Below, piece by piece: positions 6,120 to 14,708 of a stretch of DNA of 26,823 nt (position 1 is the first letter of the stretch; every line of letters starts with the position of its first letter). A program made the translations under genes and the position numbers. A model generated the notes under the pieces. That model saw nothing but the letters and a program-made list of their open reading frames with translations, made no database searches and was not told the origin of the DNA. The stretch comes from Actinomycetota bacterium (lineage in GTDB: Bacteria > Actinomycetota > Acidimicrobiia > Acidimicrobiales > JAMCPL01). The stretch covers positions 1 through 26,823 of the forward strand of contig JAMCPC010000079.1 of NCBI GenBank assembly GCA_023379725.1. The letters are read 5' to 3'.

Positions 6120-7618
6120 CAAAGGTACTATTACAAGGTGGTACTTTGGTGGATGCAACTGGTATACGCTCTGGCTTGGATGTCCTTATCGACAATTCAG
6201 AGATAGTGGAGATCGCACCTAATATAAGCCCTCCAAGAGGAGCACGTCTCATCGACTGTGACGGTTGCATGATCTCGCCGGGTCTGGTGGATCTGCATAC
6301 CCACCTACGTGAACCCGGTAATGAAGAAGCCGAGACCATAGAGAGCGGAACGAGGGCGGCTGTAGCTGGTGGCTACACCGCTGTCGTCTGCATGCCAAAT
6401 ACTGAGCCACCTATAGACAATGCCACCGCAGTCAGAGACATACTGGCTATGTCCAAAGATGCACTATGTGCAGTCATACCGGCCGGCACCATTACGGTAG
6501 GGCGTGAAGGAGAGAGATTGTCGCCGATGGTCGAGATGAACGCGTGCGGCGTGAGGCTTTTTACAGATGACGGCAGGGGAGTACAGAGTGCTTCTGTCAT
6601 GAGACGTGCTCTGGAATATGCATCTGCTCTCGGTGCAACTATTGCCCAGCATTGCGAGATGGAGGATCTGGCCGCAAACACGGTGATGAATGAGGGTTAC
6701 CTATCATCTGTCATGGGTGTCCAGGGTGCGCCAAACTGCGCAGAGGAGCTTATGCTGGAGCGAGATCTGGAACTGGCTGCATTGTGCGGTGCACGAATAC
6801 ATTTTATGCACCTCTCTACTCACGGCTCTGTGGAGTTGGTAAGACGAGCAAAGCTCGCCGGTATGCAGGTAACTGCCGAAGTAACCCCTCATCATATATC
6901 TCTTACCGACGATATGCTCTCAGAATATAATCCGATTTACAAGGTAAATCCCCCTCTGAGGACGCGTAAGGACATCACAGCGTTAATAAGGGCACTTTCA
7001 GATGGCACAATCGACGCGATTGCGACCGACCATGCACCACATGTCAGGGAGAGTAAAGAGCTCCCGCTGGATCAGGCTCCGCCGGGAATGATAGGGTTGG
7101 AAACTGCCCTGGCTGTAGCTATCACCGTGCTTAAAGACAATTCCGGCGAAGTCGGCACTGGTAGAAAGGATGCCTCCGAAAATGGCAGATCCGGTAATAA
7201 TAGATCCGGCCGTACTTACTCTACAAAAAGCAACTCTGTCAAGAGTGAGTACGGCAACTCTGGCTCAGCAGGAGGCGGAAGAGCTAACAACTCATATTCG
7301 GAGCATCTAACTATCGACCCCTCTGTATTGCAGTACTCTATGAACATGGTCGATATCATCGCAGCTATGAGCTGGAAGCCAGCGGCAATTGCTGGGCTGG
7401 ATGTTGCCAGTGGTGGTCGTCATGGCGGACCGATCGTACCGGGAGCACCTGCCAATCTAACTGTTTTTGATCCCTCAGCTGACTGGAGGGTAGATGCCCC
7501 CCGTCTGCTCTCGAAATCCGGCAACTCACCATTTGACGGTCTATCTTTAACCGGAAAGGTGAGACACACGATCTATGAAGGTGAACCTGTATATCTTGAC
7601 GGACGGGCCACTAAGTGA
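6116..7618 (+). CDS. pyrC: Dihydroorotase with low-complexity insertion
   Basis: Dihydroorotase cyclises N-carbamoyl-aspartate to dihydroorotate with a metal centre. Metal and substrate residues are in place: His61 and His63 in DLHTHLREPG, Asp151 in FTDDGRGV, His179 in QHCE, His232 in HFMHLST, and catalytic Asp305 in ATDHAPH. This is the class I type that often associates with ATCase. At 500 residues it is about 70 longer than usual. The excess is residues about 341-397, rich in Gly, Ser, Asn, Lys and Arg (for example ENGRSGNNRSGRTYS), lying after the catalytic Asp and before the C-terminal strands (WKPAAIAGL). The insertion should be a disordered loop, and all catalytic residues survive. The start overlaps pyrB (ATGA), and the TGA stop overlaps the carA GTG. 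Confidence 0.94.
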   Translation: MTKVLLQGGTLVDATGIRSGLDVLIDNSEIVEIAPNISPPRGARLIDCDGCMISPGLVDLHTHLREPGNEEAETIESGTRAAVAGGYTAVVCMPNTEPPIDNATAVRDILAMSKDALCAVIPAGTITVGREGERLSPMVEMNACGVRLFTDDGRGVQSASVMRRALEYASALGATIAQHCEMEDLAANTVMNEGYLSSVMGVQGAPNCAEELMLERDLELAALCGARIHFMHLSTHGSVELVRRAKLAGMQVTAEVTPHHISLTDDMLSEYNPIYKVNPPLRTRKDITALIRALSDGTIDAIATDHAPHVRESKELPLDQAPPGMIGLETALAVAITVLKDNSGEVGTGRKDASENGRSGNNRSGRTYSTKSNSVKSEYGNSGSAGGGRANNSYSEHLTIDPSVLQYSMNMVDIIAAMSWKPAAIAGLDVASGGRHGGPIVPGAPANLTVFDPSADWRVDAPRLLSKSGNSPFDGLSLTGKVRHTIYEGEPVYLDGRATK

Positions 7619-9078
7619 ACCTTCCCTTTTCAGAGACTCAGCGGATAGGCAGCTTGGATCAGGGAGTCGTTCGTCCGGGCGAGGAGGACAAGGCGGAGGA
7701 GGAGAGGCAGGCTGGAGCGCCTGCCCGACGACGACAACGCAGTCATGCGAAATCCGGGGGGCGGTGCGCCCGAGATGTCTATCCGCTGAGTCTCTTGGAT
7801 GCGCTTTCCCTGAACGGCAGTCCTGAGCAGCTACGTAATCCAGCAAAACTAATACTTGCCACCGGTGAAGTATTTCCCGGATACTGTGCTGGTTCACTGG
7901 CAGTACAATCGCCCGACAATCAGAACATTCAAGCAGAAAGAATCGTTACAGGAGAAATAGTATTCAATACCGTGATGGCCGGCTACCAGGAGGTAATAAC
8001 TGACCCCTCCTATGCTGGCCAAATCGTTACGTTTACATACCCCCATATCGGCAACTATGGAATCAGCTCACAAGACTATGAGTCGTCAAAGCCATGGTTA
8101 CGAGGTGTTGTCACTAGATCATTGGAGAACAGGACTTCATCCTGGCGATCCGAGGACACCCTGGAATCCTGGCTCATCCAATATGGCATACCAGCAATTA
8201 CCGGTATAGATACAAGACGGTTGACTATGTCCATAAGAGAGCAGGGGGCAGTGGGATGTGCGTTTGGAACTGCACCGGAATCAATCCTTCTTGAAGCTGC
8301 GCGAAGAGAGCCGGGTACCACCGGAGCTGACCTGACAGGTATTGTAACTACTGACACCATTTATCATCTCGGAGACCCCAACAATAGCTACAAAGTAGTA
8401 GCATATGATTTTGGAATCAAGCGTACGATACTCGACCACCTAAAGCAGTTCGCCAGAGTGTCGGTAGTACCCGCAGGATTCGCTGCCGATGACGCACTCT
8501 CTCTTGATCCTGATATAGTATTTCTCTCCAATGGTCCCGGCGATCCAGCTGCTCTGGACTTACAGGCCAGCATAGTCTCTGACCTCGTAGGACGTGTCCC
8601 AATCTTTGGAATATGTCTCGGACACCAAATCCTGGCACGTGCTATAGGTGCTGAAACCTACAAGCTGCCATTTGGTCACCATGGAGGTAATCATCCTGTA
8701 AAAAGGTTGGCTACCGGCAAAGTAGAGGTAACCAGCCAAAATCACAACTACGCAGTTAGCAGTAATTCACTGAAATCGTGTGGAGCAATGGTCACACATG
8801 TGAATCTTAATGACGGAGTAGTAGAGGGCATGCGTGTGGACAATGCCCGAATTGAGTCGGTGCAGTATCATCCCGAATCGTCACCTGGCCCACACGATTC
8901 TGCGTACCTCTTCGACTCATTGAAAAAGCTGATACAAGATAATGGGTCGGCACGAGATAGCCAGATGATAAAAGACGGTGAATCGACACGAGATAGCCAG
9001 ATGATAAAAAGCGATAAACCGGCACAAAAGAATGGACTGCTGGCACAAGATGGTAGGTCACAAGGGATAGTGAACTGA
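7615..9078 (+). CDS. carA: Carbamoyl-phosphate synthase small (glutaminase) subunit with N- and C-terminal extensions
   Basis: CarA hydrolyses glutamine and channels ammonia to CarB. From GTG 7615, overlapping the pyrC stop as GTGA, the protein has 487 residues against the usual 360-390. Homology begins near residue 79 (KLILATGEVFPG), followed by the N-terminal domain (GEIVFNTVMAGYQEVITDPS) and a class I amidotransferase domain with Cys334 (GICLGHQIL) and the His419/Glu421 pair (YHPES). Residues about 7-62 are encoded by a GC-rich palindromic element (7632-7795) and are Arg/Glu/Ala-rich. Residues about 441-487 are a repeat-bearing tail after the last structural element. Alternatively translation starts at TTG 7795, just after the element; that TTG lacks a Shine-Dalgarno, and no ATG, GTG or TTG lies between it and the conserved core. 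Confidence 0.92.
   Translation: MNLPFSETQRIGSLDQGVVRPGEEDKAEEERQAGAPARRRQRSHAKSGGRCARDVYPLSLLDALSLNGSPEQLRNPAKLILATGEVFPGYCAGSLAVQSPDNQNIQAERIVTGEIVFNTVMAGYQEVITDPSYAGQIVTFTYPHIGNYGISSQDYESSKPWLRGVVTRSLENRTSSWRSEDTLESWLIQYGIPAITGIDTRRLTMSIREQGAVGCAFGTAPESILLEAARREPGTTGADLTGIVTTDTIYHLGDPNNSYKVVAYDFGIKRTILDHLKQFARVSVVPAGFAADDALSLDPDIVFLSNGPGDPAALDLQASIVSDLVGRVPIFGICLGHQILARAIGAETYKLPFGHHGGNHPVKRLATGKVEVTSQNHNYAVSSNSLKSCGAMVTHVNLNDGVVEGMRVDNARIESVQYHPESSPGPHDSAYLFDSLKKLIQDNGSARDSQMIKDGESTRDSQMIKSDKPAQKNGLLAQDGRSQGIVN
7632..7795. mobile_element. Palindromic GC-rich insertion element at the carA 5' end
   Basis: Perfect 17-bp inverted repeats, AGAGACTCAGCGGATAG at 7632-7648 and its complement at 7779-7795, bound a 164-bp segment. 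The interior (7649-7778) is about 68% GC by count (88 of 130), against roughly 48% around it. It contains smaller dyads, GGCAGG/CCTGCC near the middle and GGGCG/CGCCC toward the right. It encodes no transposase, and no target-site duplication is evident. It lies between the pyrC stop and the conserved start of CarA and is open in the carA frame. It resembles a MITE or a coding palindromic element of the Rickettsia kind. No second copy was seen in this window. Confidence 0.65.
8951..9009 (+). repeat. 36-bp-period repeat in the carA C-terminal tail
   Basis: A 23-bp sequence at 8951-8973 recurs exactly at 8987-9009, giving a period of 36 bp (12 codons). The encoded peptide repeats as (A/T)RDSQMIK. 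It follows the end of the glutaminase domain and stays in frame to the carA stop, adding a hydrophilic tail not found in the core family. Confidence 0.8.
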
Positions 9079-9080
9079 CA

Positions 9081-12000
9081 ATGCCGAAGCGTACTGACAT
9101 TGAATCTATATTAATAATTGGGTCAGGACCTATAGTGATAGGGCAGGCCTGCGAATTCGATTACTCAGGCACTCAGGCGTGCAAGGTACTGCGTCAAGAG
9201 GGATACAAAGTAATCCTTGTAAACTCTAATCCTGCAACAATAATGACTGATCCAGATATATCTGATAAGACTTATATCGAACCACTGGATATACAAACTG
9301 TACAGGCAATCATAGAGCGCGAACACCCTGATGCCCTGCTACCTACATTGGGTGGTCAGACTGCCCTTAATCTGGCCATGCAGCTACATAGCTCAGGCAT
9401 TCTGGATGCAAATGGCATCCAATTGATAGGTGCCAGTGTAGACGCTATCTCGACTGCAGAAGATCGCGAACGCTTTAAAGAGGCGATGCTGGAAATCGGA
9501 TTGGTTGTACCTGCCGCTGATTTTGCTCACAGTCTTGAAGAAGCTGAAAATATAGCCTTTTCTATAGGTTTTCCCGTAATGGTACGCCCTAGCTACGTAC
9601 TTGGAGGTGCCGGTACGGGAACTGCTGCAGACTTGGACCAGTTCCGTAAACGTGCAATGGAAGGACTTGCATCCAGCCCTGTGCATACCATACTGGTCGA
9701 ACGCTCGATAGCCGGCTGGAAAGAGTATGAGTTAGAGCTGATGCGTGACAACAATGACAACTGCGTAGTCGTCTGCTCAATAGAGAACATGGATCCCATG
9801 GGAGTGCATACAGGCGATTCTATCACCGTTGCCCCTGCTCAGACTCTGTCGGATTGGGAGTACCAACAGATGCGTGATGATGCATTCGCCTGCATAAGAA
9901 GAGTTGGAGTTGAAACAGGCGGATCTAACGTACAGTTTGCCGTAAATCCGCAGGATGGTTCCAGAATGATTATTGAAATGAACCCAAGGGTATCCCGCTC
10001 CTCGGCATTGGCATCAAAGGCCACCGGCTTCCCGATTGCCAAGATTGCAGCAAAACTGGCAGTCGGTTACAGACTTGATGAGATTCCAAATGATATAACC
10101 TCCAAGACTCCAGCCTGCTTTGAGCCAGTTATCGACTACGTAGTAACCAAGATACCTAGGTGGGCATTTGAAAAGCTACCGGGCGCTCCAGAACAGCTTG
10201 GTACACGCATGCAATCGGTAGGCGAAGTAATGGCCATAGGACGTACATTCCCCGAGTCACTTCAAAAAGCGATACGCTCGCTAGAAAAGGGTCACGCTGG
10301 ACTAAACTGTGATGGTAATGAGTCGCTATACGATGACCTCAATGACGATGAACTCCTGTCATTGCTGTCAGAGCCCACCCCTGACAGGGTATTTCATCTG
10401 GAGGTAGCACTTAGGAGAGGAATCCCAGCAGATGAAATCGTACGGCATAGCAGAGTGGACAGCTGGTTCATAAAGCAGATTGAACTAATTGTACTTGCAC
10501 GCAAAGCGATGGATCGTATGCGCGAATCCGGATCAAGTGTCGATTCTATCGATCAAGAAGCATGGCTTTACCTAAAAAAGTTGGGATTTTCTGATACCCA
10601 GATCGCTTACGCCTTTGGAGTCACAGAGCAAGAAGCTACGACGGCACGTCTTGCTAGTGGGATATACCCATCCTATTCGACAGTAGACACCTGCGCAGGA
10701 GAATTTGCCGCATCCACTCCCTATCTCTATTCATCTTACGAACGATCTGGTGATCTCCCGCCCTCTGAAAAAGACAGGGTCATGATTCTAGGCTCAGGCC
10801 CCAACCGTATCGGTCAAGGAGTGGAGTTTGACTATTGTTGCGTGCATGCCGTCTTGTCTCTAAGAGATGCCGGTTACGAAACTATCATGGTGAACTGTAA
10901 CCCTGAGACTGTATCTACAGATTACGATACCGCGGATCGTCTTTACTTCGAACCATTGACCCACGAAGACGTTACCAATATAATCAACGAAGAAAAAAAA
11001 TACGACAATGACACCAGTAAATTACTGGGTGTAATAGTAAGTCTGGGTGGCCAGACCCCACTCAAACTGGCATCAACAATCCCCAGTGATCTTATCCTGG
11101 GAACTTCTCCCAACTCTATAGAGGCCGCAGAGGATCGCGGACTGTGGAGTAACCTACTCAAAGAATTGGGCATTCTACAACCACCCGGAGGTATGGCCAG
11201 ATGTTCCCAAGAAGCACTTGATATCGCCGAAGAAATAGGTTATCCGGTACTGGTACGCCCAAGCTATGTCCTTGGTGGTCGAGCTATGGAGATAGTCTAT
11301 GACCCAGAAAGACTACGTAAAGCCGTCAATGAAATGCAGTCCGTCCTCGCCAGGGAGGGGGCGGGAGAGGAAGAACGCCCTGTCCTGGTAGACAAATTTC
11401 TCGAAGATGCTGTAGAGATCGATGTAGATGCAATAAGAGATGCTGCCGACTATACATATATAGGTGGCATCATGGAACACGTCGAAGAAGCCGGAATACA
11501 CTCAGGTGATTCGGCATGTGCGATTCCTCCTCCTACGCTAAGTGAACACATACTGTCTGTGCTCAAATCTCATACTTCGCGAATAGCCGATGCACTTAAG
11601 GTGGTAGGTCTGATAAACATCCAGTATGCCGTAAAAGACTCAGAGGTATATGTCATAGAGGCAAATCCCAGGGCATCGCGCACTGTTCCGTTCGTCTCCA
11701 AAGCTACCGGTGTGCCGCTGGCCAAAATCGCTGCGCGGGTCATGCTGGGTAGTACCCTTCGCGAACTAATGGATCAGGGCATGCTTCCTCTTGCCGATTC
11801 AGGCGGACACTCCAACACAACCGGATACTTCAGTGTAAAAGAGGCTGTTCTTCCGTTTAGCAGATTTCCTGACGTAGACAGCCTGCTTGGACCAGAAATG
11901 CGCTCTACAGGAGAGGTAATGGGGGTAAGCAGTTCGTTTGGCATTGCATTTGCTAAGAGCCAGCTTGGTGCCAACGGTAAGTTGCCTGTGTCCGGTACCG

Positions 12001-12467
12001 TCTTTATGTCGTTAGCCGACCGCGACAAGGATGCATCCACCAACATCGCATCTACCTTCAATGAGTTGGGCTTTTCAATAGCAGCAACTGAAGGCACCGC
12101 CAACCATCTGGAGTCACATGGCATCCCAGTGAAAATACGAGTAGCCAAGGTAACCGGCGGCACTGGCTATGACAATACCCCTAGTAACTTAGTTGCTGCG
12201 CCTAGTCTGAGGCTCGATAATGAAAATCTATTGTCCAGCGCGATAGATCTAATCTCAGCCGGACAGATACAGTTGGTAATCAACACTCCACGAGGTAGGG
12301 GACCCAGAGCTGATGGTCAGTATATACGTAATGCCGCTACTGCTGCTCAAATACCCTGCATTACGACTATTGCCGCAGCTCGTGCCCTGGCTAATGGACT
12401 AAAGGAGTGGTATAACAGTCCATTGAGTGTAGTAAGTCTTCAGGAAATCCACGGGACTAACAACTAG
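9081..12467 (+). CDS. carB: Carbamoyl-phosphate synthase large subunit
   Basis: CarB makes carbamoyl phosphate from bicarbonate, two ATP and ammonia delivered by CarA. The 1128-residue protein shows the expected internal duplication. The first ATP-grasp half begins with GSGPIVIGQACEFDYSGTQA near residue 14, and the second with GSGPNRIGQGVEFDYC near residue 571. Each contains LVRPSYVLGG-type nucleotide loops and metal-binding EMNPR or EANPR segments. A helical oligomerisation domain lies between them (about 405-555), and an allosteric MGS-like domain occupies the last 170 or so residues. Length is slightly above the 1070-1110 norm, and I see no repeat insertion here, unlike its neighbours. It starts 2 nt after carA and overlaps pyrD by 1 nt (TAGTG). 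Confidence 0.96.
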   Translation: MPKRTDIESILIIGSGPIVIGQACEFDYSGTQACKVLRQEGYKVILVNSNPATIMTDPDISDKTYIEPLDIQTVQAIIEREHPDALLPTLGGQTALNLAMQLHSSGILDANGIQLIGASVDAISTAEDRERFKEAMLEIGLVVPAADFAHSLEEAENIAFSIGFPVMVRPSYVLGGAGTGTAADLDQFRKRAMEGLASSPVHTILVERSIAGWKEYELELMRDNNDNCVVVCSIENMDPMGVHTGDSITVAPAQTLSDWEYQQMRDDAFACIRRVGVETGGSNVQFAVNPQDGSRMIIEMNPRVSRSSALASKATGFPIAKIAAKLAVGYRLDEIPNDITSKTPACFEPVIDYVVTKIPRWAFEKLPGAPEQLGTRMQSVGEVMAIGRTFPESLQKAIRSLEKGHAGLNCDGNESLYDDLNDDELLSLLSEPTPDRVFHLEVALRRGIPADEIVRHSRVDSWFIKQIELIVLARKAMDRMRESGSSVDSIDQEAWLYLKKLGFSDTQIAYAFGVTEQEATTARLASGIYPSYSTVDTCAGEFAASTPYLYSSYERSGDLPPSEKDRVMILGSGPNRIGQGVEFDYCCVHAVLSLRDAGYETIMVNCNPETVSTDYDTADRLYFEPLTHEDVTNIINEEKKYDNDTSKLLGVIVSLGGQTPLKLASTIPSDLILGTSPNSIEAAEDRGLWSNLLKELGILQPPGGMARCSQEALDIAEEIGYPVLVRPSYVLGGRAMEIVYDPERLRKAVNEMQSVLAREGAGEEERPVLVDKFLEDAVEIDVDAIRDAADYTYIGGIMEHVEEAGIHSGDSACAIPPPTLSEHILSVLKSHTSRIADALKVVGLINIQYAVKDSEVYVIEANPRASRTVPFVSKATGVPLAKIAARVMLGSTLRELMDQGMLPLADSGGHSNTTGYFSVKEAVLPFSRFPDVDSLLGPEMRSTGEVMGVSSSFGIAFAKSQLGANGKLPVSGTVFMSLADRDKDASTNIASTFNELGFSIAATEGTANHLESHGIPVKIRVAKVTGGTGYDNTPSNLVAAPSLRLDNENLLSSAIDLISAGQIQLVINTPRGRGPRADGQYIRNAATAAQIPCITTIAAARALANGLKEWYNSPLSVVSLQEIHGTNN

Positions 12468-13516
12468 TGGTCAAAAAACCTATCCAATTCGCAAGACTAG
12501 CGGGACGCTCCCATACAGACATGTCTGTAGCTGTCGGGACCGTTCAGCTCAAGTCCCCAATAATGACAGCATCGGGGACTTCAGGATACGGTGTAGAGCT
12601 TGCAGGTTACATGGATTTGGAGAGACTTGGTGCCGTAGTGGTCAAATCAATGGCTGTATTTGATTGGCCGGGAAATCCTGCCCCCAGAGTCTGCTCGGGT
12701 CCGGCATCGATGATCAATTCAGTAGGCCTACAAGGAAAGGGAATACCCTGGTGGCTTAGTAAACAACTACCTAAATTGGTAGAGCGTAGATGTACCGTAA
12801 TAGCCAGTATCTGGGGGAGAACTCCTGACGAGTTCGAACAAGCCGCCAGGCTCTTGGCACCTGCATATGGTATCTCGGCAATTGAGGTCAACGTGAGCTG
12901 CCCGAACATCGAAGATCGCAATCACATCTTTGCCCACTCGGCCATCGCCACCGCCAATGTAGTAAGGGCATCATTATCCAGCGGCCTACCCGTATGGGTA
13001 AAGCTATCGGCCAATACCGCAGATCTTGTGGACATTGCAGGTCATGCCATTGAGGCAGGAGCCGAGGGTGTAGTTCTCATCAACACTCTGCTGGGTATTG
13101 CCATTGATATAAATGAGCGCCGTTATGCCCTTGGCTCAGGTCAGGCAGGTGGGGGAGTATCGGGACCAGCTATACGTCCAGTAGCGCTCAGAGCAGTACA
13201 CGATGTCCGTAGGGCATTTCCGGAGATTGGCATTGTAGGAGTAGGCGGAATATCACGAGGCAGACATGCGGTAGAGATGATGATGGCAGGAGCAAATGCA
13301 GTGCAGGTCGGTACTGCTACAATTCTGGACCCCAGAGCTCCAATAAAAGTACACAGGGAACTCGTAAACTGGTGCAGGATGAATAGAGTCACCAGAGTAA
13401 GAGAGCTGTCAGGATGTATAATTAGCGAGAATGATACAAGCAACTATGCTCCTGAACGCGACTCTGAAAGTACAGAAAACGAAAGACCAGACAATACAAT
13501 CACCAAAGATATGTAG
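12467..13516 (+). CDS. pyrD: Dihydroorotate dehydrogenase, class 1B catalytic subunit
   Basis: PyrD oxidises dihydroorotate to orotate with FMN. The catalytic base is Cys145 in VNVSCPN, which marks class 1; class 2, membrane-bound quinone-dependent enzymes use serine. NTLLGIAIDINERRYALGSG and GGVSGPAIRPVALR match class 1B, whose electrons normally pass to NAD through the iron-sulfur/FAD subunit PyrK. No pyrK is in this operon or window. The first start is GTG 12467, overlapping carB by 1 nt. Family homology begins at about residue 19 (MSVAVGTVQLKSPIMTASG), so ATG 12521 is a serious alternative. A charged tail of about 30 residues follows the barrel. Length is 349 aa from the first start. Confidence 0.92.
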   Translation: MVKKPIQFARLAGRSHTDMSVAVGTVQLKSPIMTASGTSGYGVELAGYMDLERLGAVVVKSMAVFDWPGNPAPRVCSGPASMINSVGLQGKGIPWWLSKQLPKLVERRCTVIASIWGRTPDEFEQAARLLAPAYGISAIEVNVSCPNIEDRNHIFAHSAIATANVVRASLSSGLPVWVKLSANTADLVDIAGHAIEAGAEGVVLINTLLGIAIDINERRYALGSGQAGGGVSGPAIRPVALRAVHDVRRAFPEIGIVGVGGISRGRHAVEMMMAGANAVQVGTATILDPRAPIKVHRELVNWCRMNRVTRVRELSGCIISENDTSNYAPERDSESTENERPDNTITKDM

Positions 13517-13575
13517 AAGGTGGAGCTTCGCAACCAATTCTCCACAGGATCATCAGATAACGGAATAATCAGGAA

Positions 13576-14271
13576 ATGGCAGTAACGACTGAACAGCTAA
13601 AGGACCACTTGGCACTCGCTCTGGACACTGACAGCCTGGATCATGCTTTGGAACTTGCAGAGTCATGTAAAGAAGTATTTGGAGTAATCAAGGTCGGATT
13701 GGAGCTGTATTCAGCATATGGACCGGAGGTAATTCATAGACTCACAGATAGAGGCTTCCAGGTTTTCGTCGATCTAAAATTGTACGACATACCAACCACT
13801 GTAGGGAAAGCATCCAGCGTACTATCAAAATATGGCTGTACCTACCTGACCGTACATGCAGCAGCAGGCAGGGCTGCTCTGACCGCAGCCGTGGAGGGTG
13901 CAGCACGGGGCGGCCGTGAATCAGGCAATGCCCCAGCTAAGATACTGGCAGTCACTGTACTCACCAGTGAAGTTGCAGCAGAAGAAGACCTTATATCCAG
14001 GATGGACGTAAGCAGTGATACCGGATGTGATGGAGTGATATGTGCTGCCAATGATATTCATTTTCTGAAGGAGCGCCATCCGAACATGCTGGCAGTGGTA
14101 CCTGGCATACGCCCTGCCGGTAGCAAACACCACGACCAGGTAAGGATAGCCACTCCATCTGAAGCTCTCTCAAAAGGGGCAGATCTTCTCGTAATCGGTA
14201 GGGCAGTCACCGAGTCATCCGATCCGCACAAAGCGGCAATAGCCATAATCGCGGACATAGGAAAGATATAA
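13576..14271 (+). CDS. pyrF: Orotidine 5'-phosphate decarboxylase
   Basis: PyrF decarboxylates OMP to UMP, the last de novo step. The 231-residue TIM barrel carries Lys39 (IKVGLELY) and the catalytic Asp66-Lys68-Asp71 set in DLKLYDIPTTV; the phosphate-binding end GADLLVIGRAVTESSDP is intact. It is the compact bacterial (E. coli/Bacillus-like) group rather than the longer form common in mycobacteria. A 59-nt gap separates it from pyrD, with a 6-bp dyad GTGGAG/CTCCAC and a weak AGGAA against the ATG. It closes the pyr operon. The pyrE gene for orotate phosphoribosyltransferase is not present here and must lie elsewhere. Confidence 0.94.
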   Translation: MAVTTEQLKDHLALALDTDSLDHALELAESCKEVFGVIKVGLELYSAYGPEVIHRLTDRGFQVFVDLKLYDIPTTVGKASSVLSKYGCTYLTVHAAAGRAALTAAVEGAARGGRESGNAPAKILAVTVLTSEVAAEEDLISRMDVSSDTGCDGVICAANDIHFLKERHPNMLAVVPGIRPAGSKHHDQVRIATPSEALSKGADLLVIGRAVTESSDPHKAAIAIIADIGKI

Positions 14272-14301
14272 AAAGGGCAGTAGGAACGGTATAAAAAGGG
14301 C
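14267..14301 (+). repeat. Imperfect 23-bp duplication at the pyrF stop
   Basis: TATAAAAAGGGC occurs at 14267-14278, covering the pyrF stop codon, and again at 14290-14301, 23 bp later. It looks like a small local tandem duplication in the 3' untranslated region. Confidence 0.6.
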
Positions 14302-14328
14302 GTAGAACCTCTACCAGAAAATTTTTTT
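14302..14328 (+). terminator. Probable end of the pyr transcript
   Basis: A short stem GTAGA-ACC-TCTAC (14302-14314) is followed after seven bases by a run of seven T (14322-14328). The stem is short and separated from the T-run, so efficiency may be low, but it sits between pyrF and the mihF promoter, where a terminator is expected. Confidence 0.4.
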
Positions 14329-14336
14329 ACAAAAAA

Positions 14337-14371
14337 CTGGCAAGGCCATCGTTATATGCTATAATAACGTT
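14337..14371 (+). promoter_or_regulatory. Leaderless promoter of mihF
   Basis: A perfect TATAAT (14360-14365) lies 17 bp after CTGGCA (14337-14342, four of six matches to TTGACA). Six bases separate the hexamer from the ATG at 14372, so the expected transcription start is the A of the start codon. No Shine-Dalgarno could fit. Confidence 0.7.
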
Positions 14372-14689
14372 ATGCCAAAACCACCTACTTTGACGACAGA
14401 ACAGAGACAAGCAGCCTTAGCCAAAGCAGCCAAGGTAAGAAGAGAGAGAGCAGAGATCAAGGGTAAGCTCAAAATGGGCAGAATCACCTTGGCAGAGCTA
14501 CTCAAAAAGGCCGATAGCGACGAGGTCGTAGGCAAGATGAAGGTACTAGCGGTACTTGAGTCATTGCCTGGTCTCGGTAAGGTAAAAGCCAGAAGGATTA
14601 TGGAAGAGGTAAGCATTAGCGAGACTCGTCGCCTCCAGGGACTCGGTGCAAACCAGCGTGAAGCACTGGCAAGTCGTATAGCCAAATAA
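14372..14689 (+). CDS. mihF: Actinobacterial integration host factor MihF
   Basis: MihF is a small nucleoid protein specific to Actinobacteria. It binds DNA through a helix-two-turn-helix fold and is unrelated to the IhfA/IhfB dimer. The 105-residue product begins MPKPPTLTTEQRQAALAKA, has basic KVRRERAEIKGKLK, and ends with the H2TH-like core SLPGLGKVKARRIMEEV followed by ETRRLQGLGANQREAL. Length matches the family. Its place just after the pyrimidine operon and before gmk is the usual actinobacterial context. The message appears leaderless. The gene lies 20 nt before gmk and may share its transcript. Confidence 0.93.
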   Translation: MPKPPTLTTEQRQAALAKAAKVRRERAEIKGKLKMGRITLAELLKKADSDEVVGKMKVLAVLESLPGLGKVKARRIMEEVSISETRRLQGLGANQREALASRIAK

Positions 14690-14708
14690 CTAACTAGTTA
14701 TTCATTGC

